Positions 44,905 to 57,829 are shown, numbered from the stretch's first letter. The stretch: DNA of 64,000 nucleotides from Desmodus rotundus (GCF_022682495.2 NC_071396.1:59289159-59353158), one strand, 5' to 3'. Numbers and translations: made by a program. The notes: generated by a model from the sequence alone, not told the origin.

Positions 44905-46866
44905 TCTACCCAAGATGGAGGCATAGGTAGATATACTTTGCCTCCTCGCACAACCAAAAGAAGGACAACAACAAATTTAAAAACAAAAAATAATCAAAAC
45001 TGCCAGAAAATTGAACTGCATGGAAGTCCAACAACCAAGGAGTTAGAGAAGAAACATTCATCCAGACTGGTAGGAGGGGCAGAGAAAGGAAGGTAGAGTG
45101 GAGAGGACTCATGGAAAGGCAGTGACTGGAGAGCCAGGGTAGGCAAGGTGGTGGCTGGCAGACAGGTCTAGGTGGGGGATAGTGGATTGGGCAGTCCCAC
45201 ACTTGTGTGAGGATAAACCTGGTGAAACAACTAGGGAGCAAAACAGACCAAGCAACCCAGGGCCCCAGTGCAGGGAAATACAGCCTCAAAACCTCTGCCT
45301 ATAAAAACCTGTGAGGATTAGGGCTGCAAGAGAAACTCCCAGCCTCACAGAAGAGTTCTTTGGGGAGATCCATAGGGTCCTAGAATGTACACAAACCCAC
45401 CCACCTAGGATTCAGCACCAGAAGGGTCCAATTTGTTTGTGGGTAGCAGAGGAAGTCACTGAAAGCCAGCTGAAAGCCCAGAAAGTGGCATTGCTCCCTC
45501 TCTGATAACTCCCCTACATACAGCACCACAACGTAGCGATGTGGGTGGCCCTGCCCTGGAAAATACCTAAGGCTCTGTCTCTTACTATGTAACAGGTGTG
45601 TTGAGACACAAAAAATATGGCCCAAATGAAAGAACAGATCAAAGCTCCAGAAAAAATACAACTAAGCAACAAAGAGATAGCCAACCACTCAGATGCACAT
45701 TTCAAAACACTAGTAATCAGGATGCTCAAAGAAATGGTTGAGTATGGTCACAAAATAGAGAAAAAGTGAAGGCTATGAAAAGTGAAATAAAGCAAAATGT
45801 ACAGGGAATCAACAATGAAGGGAGGGAAACCAGGACTCAAATCAACAGTTTGGACCAGAAGGAAGAAATAAACATTCAACCAGAACAGAACGAAGAAACA
45901 AGAATTCAAAAACCTGAGGAGAGGCTTAGGAACTCCTGGGACAACTTTAAACTTTCCAATATCCAAATCATAGGGCTGCCAGAAGGAGGAAAGGAAGAGC
46001 AAGAAATGGAAATTTTATTTGAAAAAATAATGAAGGAGGACTTCCTCAACCTGGCAAAGGAAATAGACTTCCAGGAAGTCCACGAAGCTCAGAGAGTCCC
46101 AAAAAGTTAGATGCAAGGAGGAACACACCAAGGCACATCATAATTACATTACCCAAAATTAAAGATAAGGAGAGAATCTTAAAAGCAGCAAGAGAAAGGG
46201 ACACAGTACCTACAAAGGAGTTCCCATAAGACTATCAGCTGATTTCTGAAAAGAAACTTTGCAGGCAAGAAGGGGCTGGAAAGAAGTATTAGAAGTCATG
46301 AAAGGCAGGGACCTACATCCAAGATTACTGTATCCAGGAAAACTATCATTTGGAATGGGAGGGCAGATAAAGTGCTTCCCAGATAAGGTCAAGTTAAAGG
46401 AGTTCATCACCAAACCCTTACATGAAATGTTAAAGGAACTTATGTAAGAAAAAGAAGATAAAAAGTATGAACAGCAAAATGGCAACAAACACAACTATCA
46501 ACAACTGAACCTAAAAATGCAAAAACAAAAATAAAAACGAACTAAGCAAACAACTAGAACAGGAACAGAATCACAGAAATGGAGATCACATGGAGGGTTT
46601 TCAGTGGGGACAGGGAAGGGTGAAAATGGAGGAAAAAGTATAGGGAATAAGAAGCATAAGTGGTAGGTATAGACAGGGGGAGATTAAGAATAGTATGGGA
46701 AATGGAGAAGCCAAAGAACTTATATGTATGACCTATGGACATGAACTAAGGTAGAAGAATGCTGGTGGGAGGGAGGGTGCAGGGCAGAGGGAGATAAAGG
46801 GGAGAAAGAAATGGAATAACTGTAATAGCATAATCAATAAAATATATTAAAAATAAAAAATAAAAT
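44905..46866 (+). mobile_element. HAL1 inserted into ORF1 of an older HAL1
   Basis: AAAATGTCCAAAGATTAA at 44887-44904 and AAAATGCCGAAGATTAA at 46867-46883 form a slightly diverged TSD. The element starts TCTACCCAAGATGGAGGC, has ORF1 from the ATG near 45618, frames of 114 codons (45766-46110) and 62 codons (46259-46447, reading to the ORF1 stop), and a 3' UTR ending ACTGTAATAGCATAATC. Frameshifts near 45755 and 46105-46260 break ORF1. No ORF2. Confidence 0.9.
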
Positions 46867-46883
46867 AAAATGCCGAAGATTAA

Positions 46884-47073
46884 AGGTAAAGAGTATCTTA
46901 AGCAAATAGTTACCTGCAAAGGAGTTCCCATAAGACTGTCAGCTGATTTCTCAAAAGAAACTTTGCAGTCTAGAATGGACTGGCAAGAGGTTTTCAACGT
47001 GATGAAAAGCAAGGCCCTACAACCTAGATTCCTCTGTCCAGCAAAGCTATCATTTAGATTGAAGGACAGATTC
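46884..47073 (+). mobile_element. Continuation of the older HAL1/L1 ORF1
   Basis: The frame encodes TCKGVPIRLSADFS and a C-terminal stretch ending near SFRLKDR, matching ORF1 C-terminal domains elsewhere here. It stops abruptly at 47073 without a 3' UTR, so the older element is 3'-deleted or rearranged. Confidence 0.75.
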
Positions 47074-47089
47074 CCATGGCTTTCTGGTC

Positions 47090-47200
47090 AGACAAGGGGC
47101 TCTCACCTTTCACTTAGCCCTGGGGGTCTTATTGAAAGACAGATTCTAATTCACCAAGTCAGGGTGGGGGTTGAGACAGGCCGCAGGGCTGGCCTGAGGT
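47090..47200. mobile_element. Possible MER5-like hAT-Charlie fragment
   Basis: GAAAGACAGATTCTAATTCACCAAGTCAGGGTGGGGGTTGAGAC resembles, in pieces, the CAGATTCTGATTCAGTAGGTCTGGGGTGGG core of MER5-type MITEs. Short and diverged. Confidence 0.45.
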
Positions 47201-47269
47201 ATCCACCAAGTAACAAGCTTTAGAACTCATTCTAGTTCTTTCTTTTTTCACTCTGTGCTGCTTAGGATC

Positions 47270-47870
47270 CTTCCACACTACCTGGTATCTGACTGATCTC
47301 ATTTCTATTCCATGTTGTGCACCTACTGGTTTTCTTATCCAGTTATTCACAGATGGATCTGTTGGCTGCTTCTAGCTCCTAACAGAACATGGGCCATATA
47401 TCTTGGCCAGGATTGTGGGGTTTTCAGGGCATGCGTGCACTTAACTTGCACAATCCTCCCTTGGTCAGCCACAGCTGCATCATCCCAGACAAGAGTCACT
47501 GCCAACACAGTGCATTACCCAGCTTGAAAATTTTTGCCAATCTGATGGGCTAAAGTGATCACCACAGTTTTATTTTGCATTTTTCCAATAAATGAAACAT
47601 TCTACATATTTGTCAGGTTATGGAGTTTCTTTCTACCTATTTTAATCCTTTTGCCTGCTTTTCTAATAGGATGGTAGCATTTTGCTTGTTGAATTATAGA
47701 AATACATATATCTACATCTGCATATAACACTAGATACTAGGCCTCTTTCAGTTTTAGACATTGTAAATATCTTATACCAGCTTCCACCTGCCTGTTAACT
47801 TTGTCCCAATTGTCCTTTGCTGAATAGAAATCCATGCTACAATTCTCTCATATCACCTTCTATTCACTTA
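47270..47870 (-). mobile_element. Ancient L1, minus strand, first segment
   Basis: Diverged antisense L1 3' sequence (for example TTATCCAGTTATTCACAGATGG near 47336). It continues at 48885-49565 and again at about 50470-50830, separated by a twin-primed L1 and an LTR. Segments near 49250 and 50610-50660 (CTATATCTATTGAGATAGTCATATG) are antisense L1 RT-region landmarks. Confidence 0.65.
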
Positions 47871-47884
47871 TGGTTTTACTTTTC

Positions 47885-48870
47885 TTTTATTTTCTTTTTT
47901 TAAAATTTCTATTGTTATTCAATTACAGTTGTATGCCTTTTCTCCCCATCCCTCCACCCCACCCCAGCCAAACCCACCTCCCTCCCCCATCTCCACCCTC
48001 CCCCTTGATTTTGTCCATGTGTCCTTTATAGTAGTTCCTGTAATCCCACATCCTCACTGTCCCCTCCCCACTCCCCCCTGCCCATTGTTAGATTGTTCTT
48101 AACTTCAATATCTCTGGTTATATTTTGTTTCCTTTTTTCTCCTACTTATTATGTCCCAGTTAAAGGTGAGATCATATGGTATTTGTCCCTCACCGCCTGG
48201 CTTATTTCACTTAACATAATGCTCTCCAGTTCCAACCATGCTGTTGCAAAGGGTATCAGCTCCTTCTTTCTCTCTGCTGCATACAATTCCATTGTGTAAA
48301 TATACCATAGTTTTTGGATCCACTCATTTGATGATGGGCATTTAGGTTGCTTCCAGTACTTGGCTATTGTAAATTGTGCTTCCATGAACATTGGGGTGCA
48401 TAGGTTCTTTTGCATTGGTGTTTCAGGGTTCTTAGGGTATAATCCCAGCAGCAGAATTGCTGGGTCGAAGGGCAGTTCCATTTTTAGTTTTCTGAGGAAA
48501 TTCCATACTGTAATCCCATTTGATATAACAACAAGAAAAATCAAGTACCTAGGAATAAACCTAACCAAGGAGGTAAAAGACCTGTACTCAGAAAACTACA
48601 CAACACTGAAGAAAGAAATTAAGGAAGACACAAACAAATGGAAGCATGTACCATGCTCATGGATTGGAAGAATTAACATCATCAAAATGGCCATATTACC
48701 CAAAACAATTTATAGATTCAATGCAATCCCTATTAAAGTACCCATGACATATTTCACAGATAAAGAACAAACATTTCAGAAATTCATATTTAACCATAAA
48801 CGACCCCAAGTAGCTGCAGCAATTTTGAGAAAGAAGAACAAAGCAGGAGAGATCACAATACCTATCCAAC
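47885..48870 (-). mobile_element. L1 with 5' inversion (twin priming)
   Basis: The 47885-48511 part is an antisense L1 3' end up to the ORF2 segment GGAAATTCCATACTG. From 48512 the orientation flips and ORF2 sequence from farther upstream reads in sense (ATAACAACAAGAAAAATCAAG onward). A 14-bp TSD, TGGTTTTACTTTTC, lies at 47871-47884 and 48871-48884, so both parts are one insertion. Confidence 0.93.
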
Positions 48871-48884
48871 TGGTTTTACTTTTC

Positions 48885-49565
48885 ACTTTTAGGTTTTTTA
48901 ATCCTTCTGGAAGCCACCTCAGTATATTATGAATATAGAGAAAAAATAAAACTAGGAACCTACTACCAATGAAAATGTATGGTATTTTTTAATAGATTAA
49001 GTTGGGGATGCCTGACAAGTTTATAATATTGAGTCACTCCCATTCAAGAGCACTAAATGTCCTCCCATTTTTTATGTTAATTCTAATAATATCATTTAAA
49101 ATCTTCCTCATAGAGGTTTATATACTTGTTAAGGCAATTTCTAGTCATTACACATTCTGTTGATTTTATGCACATCTAACTCATTATACTTATTATATTT
49201 TCTAACTGATGTAGAAAAATACTGTTTAGTTTTATAAGATGGTCTTGTATTCAGCAATCTTGCTGATTTCTTATTAAATTTCAAGGCATATTTGATGCTT
49301 TTGTTTTTAATATATGACATATTAAAATAAATAAATAAATGAGATACTTATATAATGAATAAATAGAACATATTTATTTATATGTAGGCATAATGACAGT
49401 TTTATCTCTTCTTTTCAATGCCTAACTTTCTTATGTCTGCTTCCTTCCTCATATTATTGGTCTGATCCTCAAGTTCCATTTTAAAACTAGAAATGACTGT
49501 GAGTATACCTGGCTCATTCACAATTTTGAAAAGAATGTATTTAAAGTTTCTGCATTAACTATAGA
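48885..49565 (-). mobile_element. Ancient L1, minus strand, second segment
   Basis: Follows the TSD of the twin-primed L1 and continues the interrupted ancient L1 (CTTTTAGGTTTTTTAATCC near 48886; ATTCAGCAATCTTGCTGATTTC near 49250). Confidence 0.65.
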
Positions 49566-49566
49566 G

Positions 49567-50320
49567 TGACTGCCAGTGTAAATGGTTCTTGCAGTGTCAG
49601 GCTAAAAGAATTTCAGGGACGCATGCATGGGAAGATGAGGTATAGTGGAAAGATTTATTGGTGTAGAAATTTTAGCTCCATCCTGCTGTGGAAGAAGTCC
49701 AGTCTTGTCTTCAACAAGCCCAAAAGAGCCAGGGTCCAGAAATTCTTTGCCATTGATCAGGCATCAATAGAGCATAGTTCAGCTCAGTCCCTGACAAAAC
49801 TTAGTCCAGCTTGATCTCTTTCTCCATCCACCTAGCATAGTCTCTACCCCAGTTGTACTCCCAAAGGCACTGTATTGTGTATCCAGGCCTGTGCTTGGAG
49901 CCACATGTAAAGCCCACACAGCTGCTATGGGGAGAGAATGTTCCATCAGATGGGCTAATGAACATGTGCTACTGACAGAGGCCTTTGTAAAGCTTTGATT
50001 ATATTATCTCAGGTTTGGGATGGAGCTCTCTGGCTTTCAAATTAACCAAACTCTTTCCCAATCTTTCATGGGCTTGTGTTGGGTCCTCCCTCTATCCAAT
50101 CTGATCCCTTTCCCCAGATTATATTCCTCCCCATTATGGTCACTATCTTAGTTACTACTGGGCATGCTTCATAGAAGAAAGACCTTCCTCTGCACCATCT
50201 TGGCTTATACTGCAAATGAGCCCAGCAGAATAATCCTCCCCTTCTCCCCCTGATAACCCCTGTACAGGGCAGGCGGGTAGGGGAACTATTCCTCCAATGG
50301 GCTATTCCCCAGGGAGATTA
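49567..50320 (-). mobile_element. LTR-like element in antisense
   Basis: The plus strand begins TG at 49567 and the minus strand has an AATAAA signal (complement of 49654-49659). Composition and length fit an LTR interrupting the ancient L1, which resumes near 50470. The right boundary and class are unresolved. Confidence 0.45.
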
Positions 50321-50469
50321 TTCTGATCCGCTTTAAGGATTAAGTCCCAAGGGTGAAGAATGCAGTGGTCCCTTGAGGATTCTATGAATGTTATAGCTTC
50401 CTAGTAAATCAGACTGAATGTTTAATTCTGCTCCCTGGATTATTAGGCTTAACATCTGATTCCATTTGC

Positions 50470-50830
50470 TCTCTTCCTTTATTTGTAAGTAACTAGCCTG
50501 CCTACACTAACAGAGTTTTAGCTTATAACCTTTATTAATGTAACAAAGTTTACTTCTGTTCCTAGTTTGCCAAAAAATCTTCTTTTTGCTGTAATTATCA
50601 TTATATATAAGCGCTAAATTCTATCAATGATTTTCCTATATCTATTGAGATAGTCATATGATTTTTCTCTTTAAAATCATAAATGTTATTTATGATATAT
50701 AACATTTATCATTATGAATATCTGCATATCATTCAGATACAATGACATTTCTGAAATGGAACAAGCCTTTTTGTATACTGATTAGGTTTTGCTGTAATGT
50801 TTTCTTTAAGTTCCATAATAAAATTAACTT
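50470..50830 (-). mobile_element. Ancient L1, minus strand, third segment
   Basis: Antisense L1 reverse transcriptase region, including CTATTGAGATAGTCATATGATTTTTC near 50642 and GGAACAAGCC near 50758. Strongly diverged. Confidence 0.6.
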
Positions 50831-51330
50831 CGTGGCAGAGAAAGTGAGGAGACAAAATTGGTGTTTGGTTTCAAGTTAACATAGATGTAGCATTGTTTTT
50901 GAAGTATTTTCTAAAAATATAAACACTGTGTTCTTCATTGAGTGTAAATAAGGAATAATTTTTAAAACAGCTACTAAGAAAGTACATTCGTTACAATAAT
51001 AAAACTGTAAATGGCACAGTTTTATAATAATATTTTGGAAAAATAACAAGGCTTTTGCTCACTGTATTCAGCAGTATATTCTTTCAAATTAAAAATCATA
51101 TTGCATATTCTAAGAAATGCATGTAGTCTACTACATAACATGTAATGTAAAAGTTTCTATGATCTATGAGAAAAATATGTTCACAACTGTGTACTTTTAG
51201 TTTTCAATCTGTTTTTAGTTGTCTGAAACCTATTCTGAAATGTTTGAAGACCCTTAAGTTTAATTTGAACAAAGTGTGATTTCTGCAAACTCTTTTCAGC
51301 ACAGCATATAATCATGAAATTCAAACATTT
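50831..51330. other. AT-rich stretch, nothing recognised
   Basis: No supported frame, RNA or repeat. Confidence 0.4.
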
Positions 51331-51540
51331 CTCTTTTTTTAATTTTTTATTGTTATTCAATAACAGTTGTGTGCCTTTTCTCCCCAATCCTCCACCCAAC
51401 CCCAGCGGAATCCCCCTCCCTACACCACCTCCACCCTCCCCCTTGATTTTGTCCATGTGTCCTTTATAGTAGTTCCTGTAATCCCCTCTCCTCACTGTCC
51501 CTTCCCCACTGCCCCCTGCTCAGTGATAGTTGTTCTATTT
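51331..51540 (-). mobile_element. Short L1 3'-end insertion
   Basis: Antisense L1 3' UTR from the tail (TTTTTAATTTTTTATTGTTATTC) to the region near CAGTGATAG. A second L1 tail starts right after it, so two L1 3' ends are adjacent. Confidence 0.85.
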
Positions 51541-52784
51541 TTAAATTTTAATTTTCTATTGTTATTCAATTAGAGTTGTGTGCCTTTTCTGCCCATCCCT
51601 CCACCCCACCCCAGCTTAAACCCCCTCCTTCCCCCAGCTGCACCCTCCCCTTTGATTTTGTCCATGTGTCCTTTATAGTAGTTCCTGTAATCCCACATCC
51701 TCACTGTCCCCTCCCCACTACCCCCTGCCCATTGTTACATTCTCTTCACATCAATGTCTCTGGTTATATTTTGTTTCCTTTTTTCTCCTACTTATTAAGT
51801 TCCAGTTAAAGGTGAGATCATATGGAATTTGTCCCTCACCGCCTGGCTTATTTCACTTAACATAATGCTCTCCAGTTCCATCCATGCTGTTGCAAAGGGT
51901 ATAAGCTCCTTCTTTCTCTCTGCTGCATAGAATTCCATTGTGGAAATATACCATACTTTTTGGATCCACTCGTTTGCTGATGGGCACTTCGGTTGCTTCC
52001 AGCACTTGACTATTGTACATTGTGCTGCGATGAACGTTGGGGTGCATTGGTTCTTTTGCATTGGTGTTTCAGGGTTCTTAGGGTATAGTCCCAGCAGCGG
52101 AATTGCTGGATCAAAGGGCAGTTCCATTTTTAGATTTCTGAGGAAATTCCATACTGTTTTCCACAGTGGCCTCACCAGTCTGCATTCCCACCAACAGTGC
52201 ACTAGGGTTCCCTTTTCTCCTCATCCTCTCCAACATTTGTTGGTGGATTTGTTTATGTTGGCCACTCTGACTGGTGTGAGATGGTACCTCATTGTGGTTT
52301 TAATTTACATCTCTCTGATGGTTAGTGATGCTGAACATCTTTTCCTATGTCTCTGGGCCCTCTGTATGTCTTCCTTGGAGAAGTGTCTGTTCAAGTACTT
52401 TGCCCATTTTTTAACTGGATTGTTTGTCTTCCTGGAGTGCAGTCGTGTGAGTTCTTTATATATTTTGGAGATCAGGCCCTTGTCTGATGTATCAAGGGCA
52501 AATACGTTTTCCCATACTCTTAGTTCTCTTTGTAATTTGGCGCTGTTCTCTGTAGCCTTGCAGAAGCTTTTTATTTTGATGATGTCCCATTTGTTTATTC
52601 TTTCCTTTATGTCCCTTGCTTTAGGGGACGTGTCTGTGAGGATGTTGCTGCATAGAATGTCTGAGATTTTCCTGCCAATGTTTTCCTCTAGGACTTTTAT
52701 GGTGTTACGACTTATATTAAGTCTTTTACCCATCTTGAGTTTATTTTTGTGTATGGCGTAAGTTGGTGATGGAGTTCCATTTTT
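51541..52784 (-). mobile_element. 5'-truncated young L1, minus strand
   Basis: A 3' UTR and the last third of ORF2, with long open pieces on the minus strand (135 codons at 51795-52202 ending SPLTGT; 142 codons at 52305-52733). It ends where another L1 tail begins. The 273-codon plus-strand frame at 51940-52761 is its antisense shadow. Confidence 0.88.
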
Positions 52785-53032
52785 TAAAAATTTTTATTGT
52801 TATTCAATTACAGTTGTATGCCTCTTCTCCGCATCCCTCCACCCCGCCCAGATGAACCCACCTCCCTCCCCCACGCCCACCATACCCCCCGATTTTGTCC
52901 ATGTGTCCTTTATAGTAGTTCCTGCAACCCCCTCTTCCCACTGTCCCCACCCCTCTCCCCCTTGGCCACTGCTAGACTGTACCCAACCTCAAGGTCTCTG
53001 GTTGTATTTTGTTTGCTTTTTTCTTATATTGA

Positions 53033-56000
53033 TTATGTTCCAGTTAAGGGTGAGATCATATGGTATTTGTCCCTCACTGCCTGGCTTATTTAACTTAGCA
53101 TAATGCTCTCCAGTCCCATCCATGCTGTTGCAAAGGGTATAAGCTCCTTCTTTCTCTCTGCTGCATACAATTCCATTGTGGAAATATACCATAGTCTTTG
53201 GATCCACTTATTTGCTGATGGGCACTTAGGTTGCTTCCAGTACTTGGCAATTGTAAATTGTGCTGCAATGAACATTGGGGTGCACAGGTTCTTTTGGATT
53301 GGTGTTTCAGGGTTCTTAGGGTATAATCCCAGCAGCGGAATTGCTGGATCAAAGGGCAGTTCCATTTTTAGTTTTCTGAGGAAATTCCATACTGTTTTCC
53401 ACAGTGGCCTCACCAGTCTGCATTCCCACCAACAGTGCACTAGGGTTCCCTTTTCTCCGCGTCCTATCCAACATTCGTTTGTTGATTTGTTTATGTTGGC
53501 CACTCTGACTTGTGTGAGTTGGATGGTACCTCATGGTGGTTTTAATTTGCATCTCTCTGATCGCTAGTGATGGTGAGCATCTTTTTCATATGTCTCTGGG
53601 CCCTCTGTATGTCTTCCTTGGAGAAGTGTCTGTTCAAGTACTTTGCCCATTTTTTCATTGGGTTGTTTGTCTTCCTGGAGTGCAGTCGTGTGAGTCCTTT
53701 ATATATTTTGGAGATCAGTCCCTTGTCTGAGGTATCATTGGCAAATATTTTTTCCCATACTGTTGGTTCTCTTTGTAATTTGGTGCTGTTTTCTTTAGCC
53801 TTGCAGAAGCTTTTTATTTTGATGAGGTCCCATTTGTTTATTCTTTCCTTTATGTCCCTTGCTTTAGGGGCATGTCTGTGAGGATGTTCCTGCGTGGAAT
53901 GTATGAGATTTTCCTGCCAATGTTTTCTTCAAGGACTTTTATGGTGTTACGACTTATATTTAAGTCTTTTATCCATCTTGAGTTTATTTTTGTGTGTGGC
54001 GTAAGTTGGTGATCAAGTTTCATTTTTTGGCACGTAGCTGTCCAGATCTCCCAACACCATCTGTTGAAGAGGCTGTTTTTGCTCCATTTTATGCGTCTAC
54101 CTCCTTTGTCCAATATTAATTGACCGCATAGACTTTAGTTTATTTCTGGGCTCTCTGTTCTGTTCCATTGGTCTATGTGCCTGTTTTTATGCCAGTACCA
54201 GGCTGTTTTGATTACAGTGGCCTTGGAATACAGTTTGATATGAGATATTGTGATCCCTCCTGCTTTGCTCTTCTTTCTCAAAATTGCTGCAGTTATTTGG
54301 AAATGTTTACGGTTCCATATGAATTTCTGAAATGTTTGTTCTTTATCTGTGAAATATGTCATGGGTACTCTAATAGACATTGCATTGAATGTATAAATTG
54401 CTTTGGGTAGTATGGCCATTTTGATGATGTTAATTCTTCCAATCCATGAGCATGGTACATGCTTCCATTTGTTTGTGTCTTCCTTAATTTCTTTCTTCAG
54501 TGTTGTGTAGTTTTCTGAGTACAAGTCTTTTACCTCCTTCGTTAGATTTATTCCTAGGTACTTTATTTTTCTGGTTGTTATATCAAATGGGATGATTTTT
54601 GATTTCTGTTTCTGATCTTTCATTATTGGTATACAGGAATGCCTTTGATTTCTGAGTATTGACTTTGTATCCCGCTCTTTTGCCAAATTCATTTATTACA
54701 TCAAGTAGTTTTTTGGTGGTTTCGCTAGGATTTTCATATACACTATCATGTCATCCGCAAACAGTGACAGTTTCATTTTCTCCTTTCCAATTCGGATGCC
54801 TTTTATTGCTTTTTCTTGTCTGATTGTTGTGGCTAGGACTTCCAATACTATGTTGAATAGGAGTGGTGAAGGAGGGCATCCTTGTCTTGTTCCTGATCTT
54901 AGTGGGAAAGCTCTAAGTTTTTGTCCAATGAGTGTGATGTGGGCTGTAGGTCTCTCATATATGGCCTTTATTATGTTGAGGAATGTTCCCTCTATTCCTA
55001 CTTTGCTGAGTGTTTTTATCAGAAATGGGTGCTGTATCTTATCAAATGCTTTTTCTGCATCTATTGATATGATCTTGTGACTTTTGCCTTTGCAGTTATT
55101 GATGTGATGTGTTATGTTTATTGATTTGCGAATATTGTACCATCCTTGCATCCCTGGGATGAATCCCACTTGGTCATGGTGGATGATCTTTTAATGTATT
55201 GCTGGATGCGCTTTGCCAACATTTTGTTGAGAATTTTAGCGTCTATGTTCATCAGTAATATGGACCTGAAGTTTTCTTTCTTTGTTGTGTTTTTATCTGG
55301 TTTTGGGATAAGGATGATGTTGGCTTCATAAAAAGAGTTTGGGAGTCTTCCATCACTTTGGATTTTTTCGAATAGTCTGTGAAGGATAGGGGTTAGCTCT
55401 TCCTTAAATGCTTTGTAGAATTCTCCTGTGAAACCATCTGGTCCAGGGCTTTTGTGTGTTGGGAGTTTTTTGATGACTGCTTCAATTTCGTCTGCTGTTA
55501 TTGGTCTGTTCAGGTGTTTTGCTTCTTCTTCATTCAGTTTTGGAAGATTATATTTTTCTAGAAATGTGTCCATTTCCCCTAGGTTTTCAAATTTCTTGGC
55601 ATACAGTTTTTCGTAGTAATTTCTTACAATCCTTTGTATTTCTTTGGTATCAGTTGTAATCTCTCCTCTTTAATTTCTAATTCTGTTTATTTGGATCCTC
55701 TCTTGTTTTTTCCTGATGAGCCTACTTAAAGGCTTGTCGATTTTGTTTATCTTTTCAAAGAAACAGCTCCTGGATTCATTGATCCTTACAATTTTGCTTT
55801 TATTCTCTATTTCATTTAACTCTGCTCTGATCTTGGTCATTTCCTTCCTTGTGCTTGCTCTGGGCTGTATTTGTTATTGTTCCTCGAGTTCCTGTAGGCG
55901 TAGGGTTAGGTTGTTTGTTGGAAATGTTTCTATCTTCTTAAGGTAGGCCTGTATTGCTTTGAGCTTCCCTCTCAGGACTGCCTTTGCTGTGTCCCATAGG

Positions 56001-56852
56001 TTTTGGGTTGTTGTGAGTTCATTTTCACTTGTTTCCAGAGAGTTTTTGATTTCTTCCCTAATCTCGTTCTTGACCCATTCATTGTTTAATAGCATGCTAT
56101 TCAGTCTCCATGATTTTGAGTGTTTTGGGTTTTTTCCTTTGGGGTTGGTTTCTAGTTTCAGTCCCTTGTGGTCAGAGAAAATGCTTGGTATGATTTTAAT
56201 TTTTTTGAATTTGTTGAACGTTGCTTTATGTCCTATCATGTGGTCTATCTTTGAAAATATTCCATGTACACTTGAAAAGAATGTGTATTTTGTTTCTTTG
56301 GGATGAAAAGCTCTATATATATCAGTTAAGTCCATTTCCTCTAGGGTATTGTTAAGTGACACAATATCCTTGTTGATATTTTGTTTGGAAGATCTGTCCA
56401 TTTTTGACAGTGGGGTGTTAAAGTCCCTTACTATAATTGTGTTGCTGTCAATATCTTTCTTGAAGTCCTCCAAGATTTTCTTTATGTATTTGAGTCCTCC
56501 TATGTTGGGTGCATATATATTTACAATGTTTATGTCTTCTTGGTGAATTCTTCCTTTGAGTATTATGAAGTGACCTTCTGGGTCTCTCTTTATGCCCCTT
56601 CATTTGAAGTCTATTTTGTTTGATATGAGTGTTGCTACCCCTGCTTTTTTTCCCAGTCCATTTGCTTGGAAAATTTGTTTCCAGTCCTTCACTTTTAGTC
56701 TGTGTAAGTCTTTTGTCCTGAGATGGGTCTCTTGTAGGCAGCATATGTGTGGTCATATTTTCTTATACATTCAGCTATGCTATGTCTTTTGATTGGAGCA
56801 TTTAATCCATTTTCCTTTAAGGTTATTTTCGAAGGTATTTATTCATTGCCAT
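53033..56852 (-). pseudogene. L1 ORF2 (endonuclease-reverse transcriptase), near-complete but broken
   Basis: ORF2 protein nicks DNA at TT/AAAA-like sites and reverse-transcribes RNA there. The frame begins ATGGCAATGAATAAA (56852) and ends at TAA (53033-53035). Its 3,820-nt length, not divisible by 3, is that of an about 1,273-codon ORF2 with frameshifts. Open pieces: 56448-56756 and 55874-56473 (endonuclease), 55118-55573 and 54696-55169 (RT, with [11 protein letters not shown] near 54760), 54135-54692, 53090-53503 (C-terminus). At least six breaks imply no active product. Confidence 0.9.
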
Positions 56853-57829
56853 GTTTTCCTACTTGTGTTCTTTTCTCTTTCTCTTTTCCTTCCTTTCCTG
56901 AAAGCAGTCCCTTTAGCATCTCTTGCAGAGCTGGTTTGGTGGAGCTGTATTCCTTTAGACTTCTCTTGTCTGGGAAACTCTTTATTTGGCCTTTTATCTT
57001 GATTTAGAGCCTTGCTGGGTAAAGGCATCTTGGTTGCAGGCCCCTGGTTCTCATTAGTTGGAAAATTTTTTGCCATTCTCTTCTGGCTTGCAGCGTTTCC
57101 ATTGAGAAGTCAGTTGCTAACCTTATTGGGGCTCCTTGTATGTTACTTCCTTTTTCTCCCTTGCTGCCTTTTAGATCGTCTCTTTGTCTTGGAATTTTGC
57201 CATTTTAATTATGATGTGTATTGCAGTGGGCCTCTTTGCGTTCCTCTTTCTTGGGATTCTCTGTGTTTCCTGGATTTGGCGACTTTTTCTCTGATCATAT
57301 TGGGGAAATTTTCCATCATTACTTTTTCAAACAGGTTTTCTATCCCTTGCTCTTCTTCTTCTCCTTCTGGTATTCCTATTATACGGATATTGTTACGTTT
57401 CATGTTGTCCTGCATTTCCCTTATTGCCTCTATATTCTTTCTGAGCCTCTTTTCCTTTTCTTGCTCTTTCTGGGTGTTTTTTTCTACTTTGTCCTCCAGC
57501 TCGCTGATCCGATCCTCTGCTTCATCAAGTCTGCTTTTCATTCCTTCTACTGTGTTCTTCAATTCAGAAATTGTATTCTTCATTTCCTCTTGGCCCTTGT
57601 TGATAGTTTCTATTTCCTTTTTCATGTTGATATAGTTTGCAGTGAGTTCATTGTAGTTTCCCTGTAGCTTTTGGTAGTTCTCTTTGAGCTCAGTGAGCTC
57701 AGTGAGCTTCCTGATAGCCATTGCTTTGAACTCAGTATCTGATAGTTGACTTGCCTCTTTTTCAGTTAGCATTCTTTCTGAGGCTTCGTCCTTTCCTTTC
57801 ATTTGGGGATTGTTTCTTGGTCTTCCCAT
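56839..57829 (-). pseudogene. L1 ORF1 (RNA-binding protein), one main break
   Basis: The start MGRPRNNPQMKGKDEASERM lies at 57829. Residues about 50-145 form a heptad-rich coiled coil (many E/K/L, for example ELKNTVEGMKSRLDEAEDRI). The RRM begins at NNIRIIGIPEGEEEEQGIEN. The frame is lost near 57215-57240 and continues in another frame to a C-terminus containing TKPALQEMLKGLL. If that frame holds, its TAA is at 56839-56841, overlapping the ORF2 start by 14 nt. Confidence 0.85.

Noticed and set aside
51940..52761. 273-codon plus-strand ORF, the longest in the window
   Set aside because: It is the antisense of a young L1 ORF2 C-terminal region; the same frame recurs at 53103-53567, 48360 and 31638, wherever L1 ORF2 lies on the minus strand.
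57012..57635. 207-codon plus-strand ORF
   Set aside because: Antisense of L1 ORF1; the hydrophobic, membrane-like look comes from reading the A/G-rich coiled-coil codons backward.
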